This document shows, in pieces, positions 16,688 through 26,500 of a stretch of DNA of 64,000 nt. The stretch comes from Ornithinicoccus hortensis. GTDB taxonomy: Bacteria; Actinomycetota; Actinomycetes; Actinomycetales; Dermatophilaceae. The translations under genes were made by a program, and so were the position numbers. The notes beneath the pieces were generated by a model. The model saw only the letters and a list, made by a program, of their open reading frames with translations. It did no database searches and was not told the DNA's origin. Location of the stretch: the NCBI RefSeq assembly GCF_006716185.1, contig NZ_VFOP01000001.1, positions 310,001 through 374,000 of the forward strand. Direction: 5' to 3'. The first letter of the stretch is position 1. The number at the start of each line of letters is the position of its first letter.

Positions 16688-17212
16688 ATGAGCGAGTCCG
16701 CGACCGACGAGGCGCAGGACCCCGTGCGGGTCCTGGTCATCACCGTGTCCGACCGCTCGGCCGGTGGACGGCGGGAGGACCGCTCCGGCCCGCGCCTCCT
16801 CGAGCGGCTCACCGAGCAGGGGTATGCCGCATCCGGCCCCGTCCTGGTGCCCGACGGTGTCGAGCCGGTCCGGTCCGCGCTGGAGCAGGGCATCGCCGAC
16901 GGCTACCGGATCATCCTGACCACGGGCGGGACCGGGGTCTCCCCCCGCGACTTCACGCCCGAGGCGACGGGGGCGTTGGTCACCCGCGAGCTGGTGGGGG
17001 TCGCCGAGCACATGCGGCGCGAGGGGGCCAGGCACACCCCGCTCGCCGCGCTGTCCCGCGGCGTCGTCGGCGTGGTGGACGCCGAGGACCGGACGGGCAC
17101 GCTCCTGGTGAATCTCCCCGGCAGCCTCAAGGCCATCGACCAGTCCTTCGACGCGCTGGCCCCGCTGCTGCCGCACATCCTGGACCAGTTGGAAGGGTGG
17201 GACCACCGATGA
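16688..17212 (+). CDS. mog: MogA/MoaB-type molybdopterin adenylyltransferase
   Basis: 174 residues. MoCF-binding fold with VLVITVSDRSAGGRREDRSGP at the N-terminus, the nucleotide/pterin loop TTGGTGVSPRDFTPEAT, and NLPGSLKAIDQSFDAL near the end. The enzyme adenylylates molybdopterin before metal insertion. Stop overlaps the moaA start (ATGA), so the two are coupled. Supplies cofactor for the nitrate reductase downstream. Confidence 0.92.
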   Translation: MSESATDEAQDPVRVLVITVSDRSAGGRREDRSGPRLLERLTEQGYAASGPVLVPDGVEPVRSALEQGIADGYRIILTTGGTGVSPRDFTPEATGALVTRELVGVAEHMRREGARHTPLAALSRGVVGVVDAEDRTGTLLVNLPGSLKAIDQSFDALAPLLPHILDQLEGWDHR

Positions 17213-18189
17213 GCCGCCTGGTCGACCGGCACGGCCGGGTGCACCGGGACCTGCGGGTCTCGCTGACCGACCGGTGCTCGCTGCGCTGCACCTACTGCAT
17301 GCCGGCGCAGGGGTTGCCGTGGCTGCCCAAGGACACCCTGCTCTCGACCGAGGAGCTGCTCTACCTGATCGGTGTGCTGGTCGACCTCGGCATCGACGAG
17401 GTGCGGCTGACCGGCGGTGAGCCGCTGCTCCGTCCCGACCTGGTCGACGTCGTGGCGGGCACGGCCAAGCTGGGGCCCGAGGTGTCGATGACCACCAACG
17501 CGCTGGGCCTGGACAAGACCGCCACCGCCCTGGTGGAGGCCGGGCTCTCCCGGGTCAACATCAGCCTGGACACCCTCCGGCCCGAGACGTTCAAGGCGTT
17601 GGCGCGCCGCAACCGTTTGGACGACACGCTGCGCGGCATCGAGGCCGCGGCCGCCGCCGGGTTGACCCCGGTGAAGCTGAACACCGTCCTGATGCGCGAC
17701 ATCAACGACATCGAGGCCGTCGACCTGTTGGCCTTCGCCCTGGAGCACGGCTACCAGCTGCGGTTCATCGAGCAGATGCCGTTGGACGCCGGCCATACCT
17801 GGAACCGGGAGGGCATGGTGACCGGCGAGGAGGTGCTCACCCGGTTGCGCACCGTCTACGACCTCGAGCCGCTGCCCGGTCGTGGCAGCGCCCCGGCCGA
17901 ACGCTTCCTGGTCGACGGTGGCCCGGAGACGGTCGGCGTGATCGCCTCGGTCTCCGCGCCGTTCTGCGGGGCGTGCGATCGGATCCGGTTGACCGCCGAC
18001 GGGCAGTTGCGCAACTGCCTCTTCGCCCAGGGGGAGACCGACCTGCGGACCCCGCTGCGGGACGGTGCGAGCGACCAGGAACTGGCCGACCTGATCCTGG
18101 AGTGCGTGGCGGGCAAGCTGCCCGGTCACGGCATCAACGAGCCGAACTTCCTCCAGCCGCCGCGCCCGATGTCGGCGATCGGCGGCTGA
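17209..18189 (+). CDS. moaA: GTP 3',8-cyclase (molybdenum cofactor biosynthesis protein A)
   Basis: 326 residues from ATG 17209 (coupled to mog). Radical SAM cluster C23-x3-C27-x2-C30 in TDRCSLRCTYC. The C-terminal second [4Fe-4S] cluster is in FCGACDRIRLTADGQLRNC, and the essential C-terminal Gly-Gly is present (AIGG). It converts GTP to 3',8-cyclo-7,8-dihydro-GTP, the first step of Moco synthesis. No moaC or moaE lies in the window, so the pathway is completed elsewhere. Confidence 0.97.
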   Translation: MSRLVDRHGRVHRDLRVSLTDRCSLRCTYCMPAQGLPWLPKDTLLSTEELLYLIGVLVDLGIDEVRLTGGEPLLRPDLVDVVAGTAKLGPEVSMTTNALGLDKTATALVEAGLSRVNISLDTLRPETFKALARRNRLDDTLRGIEAAAAAGLTPVKLNTVLMRDINDIEAVDLLAFALEHGYQLRFIEQMPLDAGHTWNREGMVTGEEVLTRLRTVYDLEPLPGRGSAPAERFLVDGGPETVGVIASVSAPFCGACDRIRLTADGQLRNCLFAQGETDLRTPLRDGASDQELADLILECVAGKLPGHGINEPNFLQPPRPMSAIGG

Positions 18190-18206
18190 GCCGCCCGGAA
18201 CACCCG

Positions 18207-18446
18207 CTATCCGCCGGCGAACGGCGGGAGCACGTCCACCACGGCGTCGACGTCCAACGGGGTCTCCCGGTCGTCGACATACCGTCCCTCGAAGAGCAGC
18301 GAGCTGCGGGCCAGGACCCGGCCGAGCTCGGCCCCGTGGCGTTCCTCCAACTGCTGCAGCAGCTCACCGAGCGAGTCGGCCCCGACCCGCTCCTCCTGGG
18401 CACCGGCCGCCTCGGCAGCGGCCGCGAAATAGCGAACGGTCGCCAT
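18207..18446 (-). CDS. moaD: MoaD/ThiS family sulfur carrier (molybdopterin synthase small subunit)
   Basis: 79 residues, beta-grasp fold, beginning MATVRYFAAAAEAAG and ending FAGG, the double glycine that is thiocarboxylated by MoeB. Next upstream on the same strand are mobA and moeB, which fits a Moco operon convergent with moaA. Confidence 0.92.
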   Translation of the reverse strand: MATVRYFAAAAEAAGAQEERVGADSLGELLQQLEERHGAELGRVLARSSLLFEGRYVDDRETPLDVDAVVDVLPPFAGG

Positions 18447-18483
18447 CAGTGACTCACTCCTCCCAGCGTTCCTCGTCTGGCCA

Positions 18484-19179
18484 TCATGGCATTGACCCGT
18501 CCCCGCCCGGCAGCCGGTCGGGCTCCCCCGGCAGCGCTTCGTCCTCGCCGGCCAGCCGCCGCTCCCACACCGCCGCGTCCTCCCAGGTGTCCAGGTCGCC
18601 GACGTGCTCGGCGGCCACCTGGACCTCGGCGAAAGCCAGGTCGCGGACCAGTCGCCGCACCGAGGTGCCGTGCCAGTCCGCCCCGCCCAGGGCCGCGGCG
18701 AGCCGGTCGGTCCGGTAGGCGGCCAGCAACCACTGCCGGTAGCCCTCCGGGTGCACCGGGCTGACGACGTCGACCTCGGGGTCGACCGTGTCCAGCACCC
18801 CGAGCAGCGCCCGGACGGCCGGGGCGGCACCGGGCTGGTCGACCGCCAGCACGAGGGTCCACGGGGCCCTGGGCCCGGGCAGCGCGGCGAAGCCCGCGGC
18901 GATCCCGGCGGCCGGACCGCCGCCGGGTGGGTCCTCCCTGGTCACCAGGACGGGGTCGGTCACCTCGACCGGCCCGACGACCACCACGCGTCGGGCCGCC
19001 GTGGTGGCGGCGAGGACCCGGTCCAGCAGGGAACGTCCCGCCACCCGGACCGCCGACTTGTCCACCCCGCCGAGCCGCTCCCCGCGCCCACCGGCGAGCA
19101 CGATGACGTCGTGCTCGGGACCGCTGCGCCCCGGTCCGTCGGGTTGGGCGTCCCGGGCAGGGAAGTCGGCAGGGGTCAT
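18484..19179 (-). CDS. mobA: Molybdenum cofactor guanylyltransferase (MobA-like)
   Basis: 231 residues. NTP-transferase motif VIVLAGGRGERLGGVDKSAV with the conserved Gly-rich loop and Lys, and LAVDQPG where MobA has the metal-binding Asp. It attaches GMP to Moco to give the bis-MGD form required by NarG. About 20 extra N-terminal residues precede the motif. Between moeB (15 bases away) and moaD. Confidence 0.88.
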   Translation of the reverse strand: MTPADFPARDAQPDGPGRSGPEHDVIVLAGGRGERLGGVDKSAVRVAGRSLLDRVLAATTAARRVVVVGPVEVTDPVLVTREDPPGGGPAAGIAAGFAALPGPRAPWTLVLAVDQPGAAPAVRALLGVLDTVDPEVDVVSPVHPEGYRQWLLAAYRTDRLAAALGGADWHGTSVRRLVRDLAFAEVQVAAEHVGDLDTWEDAAVWERRLAGEDEALPGEPDRLPGGDGSMP

Positions 19180-19194
19180 CGCGCGCTCGTCCGG

Positions 19195-20370
19195 TCAGTA
19201 GCGCGGCAACGACGGGTCGACCTGGTCGATCCAGCCCAGGATCCCGCCGTTCATCACCGAGACGTCGGGGTGTCCGAGCCGCACCAGGTGGGCCGCGGCC
19301 CGCTCGGCACGGGGACCGGCCTTGCAGTAGACGACGACCGGCCCCTCCGGCAGGTCGTCCCGCGTCCACGTCAGCACCTCGCCCACCGGGACCCGGGCGG
19401 CCCCGGGCAGGGTGCCCAGCGCGTGTTCGGCCGGTTCGCGCACGTCCAACAGGGTGACCCGGGCCAGGTCGAGGGCGCGCACCTCGGCGGGGCCGAGCTC
19501 GCGCAGCGGGACGACCTCCCGGGTGGCGTGGTGGGCGCCGTCCCGGTCGTGGCCCCGGGAGCCCTCGCGCTCGACACCATTGCGCTCGACACCGTGGCGA
19601 CGGAGCGGCGGGGCGCCCACGGGGCGGAGCGGGACCTCACGGGTGCGCTGGGTGAGCGCGTCGAGCAGCAGCACCCGGCCGACCAACGGCTCCCCGAAGC
19701 CGGCGAGCAGTTTGACCACCTCGCCGGCCATGATCGAGCCGACCTGCCCGACGAGGGCCCCGAGCACCCCCGCCTCGGCGCACGAGGGAACGTCCTCGGG
19801 CCGCGGCGGGACCGGGTAGAGGTCGCGCAGCGTCACCGACTCCGGCAGGCCCGGGACGAAGGTGGAGATCTGCGCGTCGAACCGCAGCACCGCCGCCCAG
19901 ACCAGCGGCAGCCGGAGGTCCCGGCAGGCGTCGCTCACCAGGTAGCGGGTGTCGAAGTTGTCGGTGCCGTCCAGCACCACGTCGTGCCCGGACAGCACGT
20001 CCCGCACGGTGTCCCTCGTCAGACGGGTATGCAGGGGGGTCAGGGCGGTGTCCGGGTTCAGCTCCCGCAGTGCCCGGGCGGCGCTGTCCACCTTGGGTGT
20101 GCCGACGTCCTGCACCCGGTGCAGCACCTGGCGCTGCAGGTTGGTGACGTCGACGACGTCGTCGTCGATCAGCGTGATCGCACCGACCCCGGCGGCCACC
20201 AGGTAGCTCAACGCGGGGCAGCCGAGACCGCCGGCGCCGACGACCGCGACCCGGGCGTTGCGCAGCCGACGCTGCCCGAGCATCCCGACCTGCGGCACCA
20301 GCAGGTGCCGGGAGTACCGGCTGACCTGCTCGGCCGTCAGCTCCGGCCCGGGCTCGACGAGGGGACGCAT
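19195..20370 (-). CDS. moeB: MoeB/ThiF adenylyltransferase with C-terminal rhodanese domain
   Basis: 391 residues from ATG 20370; GGGGGAG lies upstream, and an ATG at 20388 is possible. The E1-like domain carries VAVVGAGGLGCPALSYL (ATP loop), the DLTNLQRQ equivalent (VDVTNLQRQVLH) and GTDNFDTRYLVSD. The central zinc cysteines of MoeB are reduced here (a single SCAEAGVLG). A rhodanese domain follows from about residue 285 (VTLLDVREPAEHALG) with active Cys in VVVYCKAGPRAERAA. It activates and sulfurates the MoaD C-terminus. A Gly/Arg/His-rich linker (about 245-275) joins the domains. Confidence 0.92.
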   Translation of the reverse strand: MRPLVEPGPELTAEQVSRYSRHLLVPQVGMLGQRRLRNARVAVVGAGGLGCPALSYLVAAGVGAITLIDDDVVDVTNLQRQVLHRVQDVGTPKVDSAARALRELNPDTALTPLHTRLTRDTVRDVLSGHDVVLDGTDNFDTRYLVSDACRDLRLPLVWAAVLRFDAQISTFVPGLPESVTLRDLYPVPPRPEDVPSCAEAGVLGALVGQVGSIMAGEVVKLLAGFGEPLVGRVLLLDALTQRTREVPLRPVGAPPLRRHGVERNGVEREGSRGHDRDGAHHATREVVPLRELGPAEVRALDLARVTLLDVREPAEHALGTLPGAARVPVGEVLTWTRDDLPEGPVVVYCKAGPRAERAAAHLVRLGHPDVSVMNGGILGWIDQVDPSLPRY

Positions 20371-20413
20371 GGTCTCAGTCTCCCCCATCCGCGTGGTCCG
20401 CAACGTGGCGCCG

Positions 20414-21160
20414 TCAGTGTCCGCCCGGGATCCGCTCCCAGCCGCGCTTGGGGGCGCGGCTCCCGACCGCGGTGCCCTCCCGGGTGTCCCGGCTCCGGTA
20501 GACGATGTAGGGGCGGGTGAAGTAGCCGAGGGGGGCGCTGAAGACGTGCACCAGCCGGGTGAACGGCCACAGGGCGAACAGGATGAAGGCGGTCAGTGCG
20601 TGCAACTGGAAGCCCAGCGGCGCCTCGACCATGAGTTGCGGGTCCGGCTGGAACCAGAAGATGGAGCGGAACCACGGGGACACCCCGTCGCGGTAGTTGT
20701 ACTCCCCACCGAACTGGAAGATGCCGCCGGCGATCGTGTTCCAGATGCCCAGCACCATGACCAGCGCGAGGAAGAAGTACATGACCTTGTCGTTGACCGT
20801 GGTGGCCGAGAAGACCGGCCCGACGGTGCGCCGCCGGTAGATCAGGATGGCCAGGCCGGTCAACGCCGCGACGCCTGCCGGGATGCCGCCGACCATCGCG
20901 ATGACGTGATAGGCGTGGTGGCTCAGGCCGACGCCGTCGGTCCAGCTCTGCGGGATGACCAACCCCATGAAGTGACCGACGACCACACCGAGGATGCCGA
21001 AGTGGAACAGCGGACTGCCGATCCGCAGCAGCTTGCTCTCGTAGAGTTGGGAGGAACGGGTGGTCCACCCGAACTTGTCGTAGCGGTAGCGCCAGACGTG
21101 GCCCACCACGAAGATCGCCAGGCAGATGTAGGGGAAGATGACCCACAGCAAGGTGCTCAT
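20414..21160 (-). CDS. narI: Respiratory nitrate reductase gamma subunit
   Basis: 248 residues, five transmembrane segments, cytochrome b type. Histidines in FVVGHVWRYRYD and HFGILGVVVGHFMGL, and later LHALTAFILFALWPFTRLVHVFSAP, are the expected ligands of the two b hemes. It oxidises menaquinol and passes electrons to NarH. Start overlaps the narJ stop (ATGA). Last gene of the nar operon. Confidence 0.96.
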   Translation of the reverse strand: MSTLLWVIFPYICLAIFVVGHVWRYRYDKFGWTTRSSQLYESKLLRIGSPLFHFGILGVVVGHFMGLVIPQSWTDGVGLSHHAYHVIAMVGGIPAGVAALTGLAILIYRRRTVGPVFSATTVNDKVMYFFLALVMVLGIWNTIAGGIFQFGGEYNYRDGVSPWFRSIFWFQPDPQLMVEAPLGFQLHALTAFILFALWPFTRLVHVFSAPLGYFTRPYIVYRSRDTREGTAVGSRAPKRGWERIPGGH

Positions 21161-21903
21161 CGGGGGACTCCTACCGGGATGGTGGCGCCGAGGTGTTCGG
21201 GAGCGGCGCCGGCGGGGCGAGGGTTGAGACGGCCGTCCAGTGCCGGGTCGTGGCTGCCGTAGGGGGAAGAGTCCAGGCCCACCTGCTCCTGCGGGGGACC
21301 CTGCGCGATCAGCCGGCGCAGCGCGACCTCGTCGTCACCGTCCAGCGCGGGCAGCGTCGCCCGCAGCGCCTCCACGACCGGGAGCCAGCTGGAGTCCCGT
21401 TTGACCAGGGCGCGGTGCAGCAACTCGATCCCGACCCGGTGGTCGTTGAGCAACTTCCAGGCCGTGTCGGCGTCGCAGGTGGCACCGAACTCCAGCACCA
21501 CGCACAGGTGGTCCGGGAGCTCGGCCTGCTCGTCGGCCAGCTCGACCCCGGCGCGGCGGTAGGCCTGCTTGAACTGCACCAGCGCCACCCCGCGCTTGCG
21601 GGTGTCCCCGTGCGTGAAGTAGGTCAGGTGCAGGCAGCATCGGCGAGTGACGTCGAAGGTGTCGACGTACTCGGTCTGGAGGGCGGCGAGCGCACCCTCG
21701 CCCGCCAACTGGTCCAGAAACGCCCCGAGGGGACCGCCGACATCCGTGGGCAGATCGGCCACGGCGTCGCGGAGCATCGGGACCCGGTCGAGGAGGAGTT
21801 GCTCGGGGTACTCCAACAACAGGGAGACCGCCTGCCAGGCGACCGCCTGTCGGTGGGCCTCCAGGCCCGGGGCGGACCTGCGGTGCCGCAACCAGGTGAG
21901 CAT
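21157..21903 (-). CDS. narJ: Nitrate reductase assembly chaperone
   Basis: 248 residues from ATG 21903, which overlaps the narH stop; a longer upstream frame would run into narH. TorD/NarJ fold: WQAVSLLLEYPEQLLLDR at the start and TEYVDTFDVTRRCCLHLTYFTHGDTRKRG, the most conserved NarJ stretch. Inserts Moco into NarG and controls membrane docking. The C-terminal about 50 residues are Pro/Gly-rich and probably disordered. Confidence 0.94.
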   Translation of the reverse strand: MLTWLRHRRSAPGLEAHRQAVAWQAVSLLLEYPEQLLLDRVPMLRDAVADLPTDVGGPLGAFLDQLAGEGALAALQTEYVDTFDVTRRCCLHLTYFTHGDTRKRGVALVQFKQAYRRAGVELADEQAELPDHLCVVLEFGATCDADTAWKLLNDHRVGIELLHRALVKRDSSWLPVVEALRATLPALDGDDEVALRRLIAQGPPQEQVGLDSSPYGSHDPALDGRLNPRPAGAAPEHLGATIPVGVPR

Positions 21904-23561
21904 CACTGGTCCCCGTCCTTGTCCGGGAACAGGCCCTTCGGCATACCCTTGCCGTCCCAATTCAACAAGTTGACCCGGCCGTCCTTGCTGCCGCCGCCCA
22001 CCAGCTGGTCGGCCGTCTGCCTGTTTTGCAGCATCTGGAAGTTCTCGACGGCGACCGGAGTGGGGCGCCCGGACCCCTCGCCGAACGGGCCGGAGCCCCG
22101 GGTGACCTCCTCGTCGAAGCCGCTGACCGGACAGTCGGTCGCCAACTCCTCCAGGGCGTGTGCCTGCTCGCCGTGCGCGGTCGGGATGACGTAGCGCTCC
22201 TCATACTTGGCCAGCGCCAGCAGGCGGAACATGTCGTACATGTCCTCCTCGGTCATCCCGACCGCCTCGGGGATGTCGGCCTGCGGGTCGCGACCGAGGT
22301 TGATGTCCCGCATGTAGCAACGCATGGCCGCCATCTTGCGCAGCACCGCGTCCACCGGTCCGGTGTCTCCCGCGGTGAACAGGTTGGCCAGGTACTCCAC
22401 CGGGATCCGCATTTTGTCGATCGCGGCGAGCAGGGTGTCCTTGTCCTCCGCGTCGGCCCCGGTCCCGCTCACCGCGTCCACCACCGGCGACAGCGGCGGG
22501 ATGTACCAGACCATCGGCATGGTCCGGTACTCAGGGTGCAGCGGCAGGGCCACCTTGTAGCGGTTGATCAGCGCGTAGACCGGGGACTTCTTGGCGGCCT
22601 CGATCCAGTCGCCGGGGATGCCGGCCCGCTCGGCCTCACGCTGCACCTCCGGGTCGTTCGGGTCCAGGAAGACCGAGCGCTGCGCCTCGTAGAGGTCGTG
22701 GTCGTCCTCGACGCTCGCGGCCTCGAGCACCCGGTCGGCGTCGTAGAGCATCAGCCCGATGTAGCGCAGCCGGCCGACGCACGTCTCGGCGCACACCGTG
22801 GGGATGCCGACCTCGATCCGGGGGTAGCAGAAGGTGCACTTCTCGGCCTTGCCGGTCTTGTGGTTGAAGTAGACCTTCTTGTAGGGGCAGCCGGTGACGC
22901 ACATCCGCCAGCCGCGGCACTTGTCCTGGTCGACCAGGACGATGCCGTCCTCCTCGCGCTTGTAGATGGCGCCGGAGGGGCAGGACGCCGCGCAGCTGGG
23001 GTTCAGGCAGTGCTCGCAGATCCGCGGCAGGTAGAACATGAAGGTCTGCTCGAACTCCATCTTCACCCGGTCCTCCAGCCCCTTGAGCATGGGGTCGCGG
23101 ACCGCGTGCTCCTGGCTGCCGCCCAGGTCGTCGTCCCAGTTCGCCGACCACTCGATGTTGACGTGCTTGCCGGAGATCAGCGAGAACGCCTTGGCCACCG
23201 GGAAATGGTCCTGGGCCGGGGCGTTGAGCAACGTCTCGTAGTCGTAGGTCCACGGCTCGTAGTAGTCCTGGATGGAGGGCATCTTGGGGTTGGAGAAGAT
23301 GTTGAGCAGCTTGTTGAGGCGCCCACCCGCCCGCAACTTCAACGCCCCGCGATCGGTGCGGATCCAACCGCCCTTCCACTCCTCCTGGTCCTGGTAGCCA
23401 CGCGGGTAACCCAGACCGGGGCGGGTCTCCACGTTGTTGAACCAGACGTACTCCATGCCCGAGCGGTTGGTCCATGCCTGCTTGCAGGTCACCGAGCAGG
23501 TGTGGCACCCGATGCACTTGTCGAGGTTCATCACCATCGCCATCTGCGCCATGACTCTCAT
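21903..23561 (-). CDS. narH: Respiratory nitrate reductase beta subunit
   Basis: 552 residues from ATG 23561, chosen for the AGGAGG six bases upstream. Four ferredoxin-type clusters: CIGCHTCSVTCK, CEHCLNPSCAASCPSG, CRGWRMCVTGCPY (Trp in place of one Cys, the mark of the NarH [3Fe-4S] centre), and CTFCYPRIEVGIPTVCAETC. Relays electrons from NarI hemes to NarG on the cytoplasmic face. Eleven bases downstream of narG. Confidence 0.97.
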   Translation of the reverse strand: MRVMAQMAMVMNLDKCIGCHTCSVTCKQAWTNRSGMEYVWFNNVETRPGLGYPRGYQDQEEWKGGWIRTDRGALKLRAGGRLNKLLNIFSNPKMPSIQDYYEPWTYDYETLLNAPAQDHFPVAKAFSLISGKHVNIEWSANWDDDLGGSQEHAVRDPMLKGLEDRVKMEFEQTFMFYLPRICEHCLNPSCAASCPSGAIYKREEDGIVLVDQDKCRGWRMCVTGCPYKKVYFNHKTGKAEKCTFCYPRIEVGIPTVCAETCVGRLRYIGLMLYDADRVLEAASVEDDHDLYEAQRSVFLDPNDPEVQREAERAGIPGDWIEAAKKSPVYALINRYKVALPLHPEYRTMPMVWYIPPLSPVVDAVSGTGADAEDKDTLLAAIDKMRIPVEYLANLFTAGDTGPVDAVLRKMAAMRCYMRDINLGRDPQADIPEAVGMTEEDMYDMFRLLALAKYEERYVIPTAHGEQAHALEELATDCPVSGFDEEVTRGSGPFGEGSGRPTPVAVENFQMLQNRQTADQLVGGGSKDGRVNLLNWDGKGMPKGLFPDKDGDQ

Positions 23562-23572
23562 GCCGTGCCTCC

Positions 23573-26500
23573 TCAGTACGCCACGGGGGCGGTGCGCTTG
23601 CGGATCATCGTGACCTCGTCCCGGTTGTTGCCGGTCGGTCCGATGTAGTTGAAGAAGTAGGACAGTTGCGCGTAGCCGCCGATGATGTGGCTGGGCTTGA
23701 CCATGATCCGGGTCATCGAGTTGTGGATGCCCCCGCGCTTGCCGTCCTTCTGGGTCAGCGGGACGTCGATCAGCCGGTCCTGTGCGTGGTGCATGTAGAC
23801 CGTGCCCTCGGGCATCCGGTGGCTGACGACGGCGCGGGCCGCGACCACACCGTTGCGGTTGGTCAGCTCGATCCAGTCGTTGTCCTTGACCCCGATCTTC
23901 GCCGCGTCCAGGTCCGACATCCACACCGACTGCCCGCCGCGGGAGAGGCTGAGCATGAACAGGTTGTCCTGGTATTCGGAGTGGATCGACCACTTGTTGT
24001 GTGGGGTCAGGTAGCGGACCGAGACGCCCAGTTCGGTCTGCTCGCCGAGCGGGGTCTCGCCGAACAGTTGGGTCATGTTGAGCGGCGGCCGGTAGACGGG
24101 GAGGGCCTCACCCATCCGCAGGATCCAGTCGTGGTCGAGGTAGAACTGCTGCCGCCCGGTCAGCGTGTGGAACGGCTTGTTCCGCTCGATGTTGATGGTG
24201 AACGGCGCATAGCGCCGGCCGCCGGACTCCGAGCCGGACCACTCCGGGGACGTGATCACCGGCACCGGTGCCGCCTGCGTGTCGGCGAAGGTGATCCGCT
24301 TGCCCTCATGCTCGGCGGCCAGATCGTGCATCTCGTGCCCGGTCCGCTTCTCTAGCGTCTTGAACCCCTGGGTCGCCAGGTGCCCGTTCGTGGTGCCGGA
24401 GAGCGACATGATCATCTCGGCGACCTGGATGTCGGTGTCCATCCTGGGCCGACCGTCGGCCGGGCCGCCGTGCACGGTGCCATGCAGGCGGCCGGCCCGC
24501 TCCACCTCGGACCCGACCTCGTAGGTGATGCCCTTGCATGCGGTGCCGAGCGTGTCGAGCAACGGCCCGACCGAGGTCATCTTGTCGAACACGGCGGTGT
24601 AGTCCCGCTCCACGGGGACCAGCACCGGCATCGTCTGACCGGGCACCGGTTCACACTCCCCGGCCCGCCAGTCGCGGACCACCCCGTGCGGGGTCGCCAT
24701 CGCCTCCGGGGTGTCGTGCCACAGCGGCTTGGCGACCAGGTCGGTGCGGGTGCCCAGGTGGGTCCGGGCGAGCGTGGAGAACTCCTTGGCGATCGCCTTC
24801 CACGCGTCCCAGTCCGTCTTGGCCTGCCACGGGGGGTCGATCGCCGGGTTGAACGAGTGGATGAACGGGTGCATGTCCGTGGTGTTGATGTCGTGTTTCT
24901 CGTACCAGGTCGCGGCCGGCAGCACGACGTCGGACAACATTGTGGAACTGGTCATCCGGAAGTCGATCGTCATCAGCAGGTCGAGTTTGCCCTCGGGTAT
25001 GCCGTCCGGCCAGCTGATGTCCTTCGGGCGCAGCTCCGGCGGGGCCTGAGTCGCGTCGACCGCGTTGTCCGTGCCCAGCAGGTGCTTGAGGAAGTACTCA
25101 TCGCCCTTGGCACTGGACCCGAACAGGTTGGCCCGCCACAGGGTGAGCACCCGCGGCCAGTTCTCCTCGGCCTCCGGGTCCTCGACCGCGAACTTCATCG
25201 CGCCGGACTTCAACTGTTCCACGGCATACTCCGCCGGGGACTGCCCCGCCTCGCGCGCCTCTTCGGTGATGGCGATCGGGTTGCGGTCGAAGGTGGGGTA
25301 GCTGGGCGTCCAGCCCAGGCGCACCGACTGTGCCAGCAGGTCCATCACGGTCCTGCCCTCGAACGCCCCCGTCCCGGCCCCGACCGTGTCCGCCGTGTAG
25401 GTGTCGTAGCGGTACTGGCTGGTGTTCACGTACCAGTAGGCCGTCTGGTTCATGTGCCGCGGCGGGCGCGACCAGTCCAGCGCGAACGCCATGTGCTGGA
25501 AGCCCATCAGCGGCCGGACCTTCTCCTGTCCGACGTAGTGCGCCCACCCGCCGCCGTTGCGGCCCTGGCTCCCGGTGATCGTGGTGAGCACGAGCATCGC
25601 CCGGTAGATCTGGTCGGAGTGGTACCAGTGGTTCGTCCCGGCTCCCATCAGGATCATCGACCGGCCGCCGGAGTCGACGGCGTTCTGCGCGAACTCGCGG
25701 CCGATCCGGGCGATCTGCTCGGCCGGCACCGAGGTGATCTCCTCCGCCCAGGCCGGGGTGCAGGCACCGGTTGCGTCCTCGTAGTCCGCGGGCCAGGTGC
25801 CGGGCAGCCCCGGGCGGCCGACGCCGTACTGCGCGAGCATCAGGTCGAAGACGGTGGTGACCAGACGGCCACCGACCCGGCGCACGGGGACCCCCCGGGA
25901 CTCGTACGTCACCACGCCGTCGAGTGCGTCGAACCGGGGCAGCGACACCGCGACACTCTCCTGCTCCGGTGCCCCCTCGGCATACAGCGAGAGGGTGGGC
26001 TGCAGGTCGCCCAGCTCCAGGTTCCACTTCCCGACACCTTCGTCGCCGAACCGGTGGCCCAGCGAGCCGTTCGGCACGACCGGCTCACCCGTCGCGTTGT
26101 CCAACAGCACCGGCTTCCACACCGCGTTCTCGGACTCCCGCTCGGGGTTGTCGAAGTCCGCAGCGGTCAGGAACTTCCCGGTGCGCCACGTGCCGTCCTC
26201 TCCCTGGTCGATGGCGATCAGGTAAGGCAGGTCGGTGTACTTGATGTTGTAGTCGTGGAAGAACGGCGTCTGCCGGTCGACGAAGAACTCCTTGAGGACC
26301 ACGTGGCCCATCGCCATCGCGAGCGCGGCGTCGGTGCCGGGGGCGGAGGCCACCCACTCGTCGGCGAACTTGACGTTCTCGGCGTAGTCGGGCGCGATCG
26401 CCACGACCTTCTGGCCGCGGTAGCGGGCCTCGGTCATCCAGTGCGCGTCGGGGGTCCGGGTGAGCGGGACGTTGGAGCCCCACATGATCAGGTAGCCGGC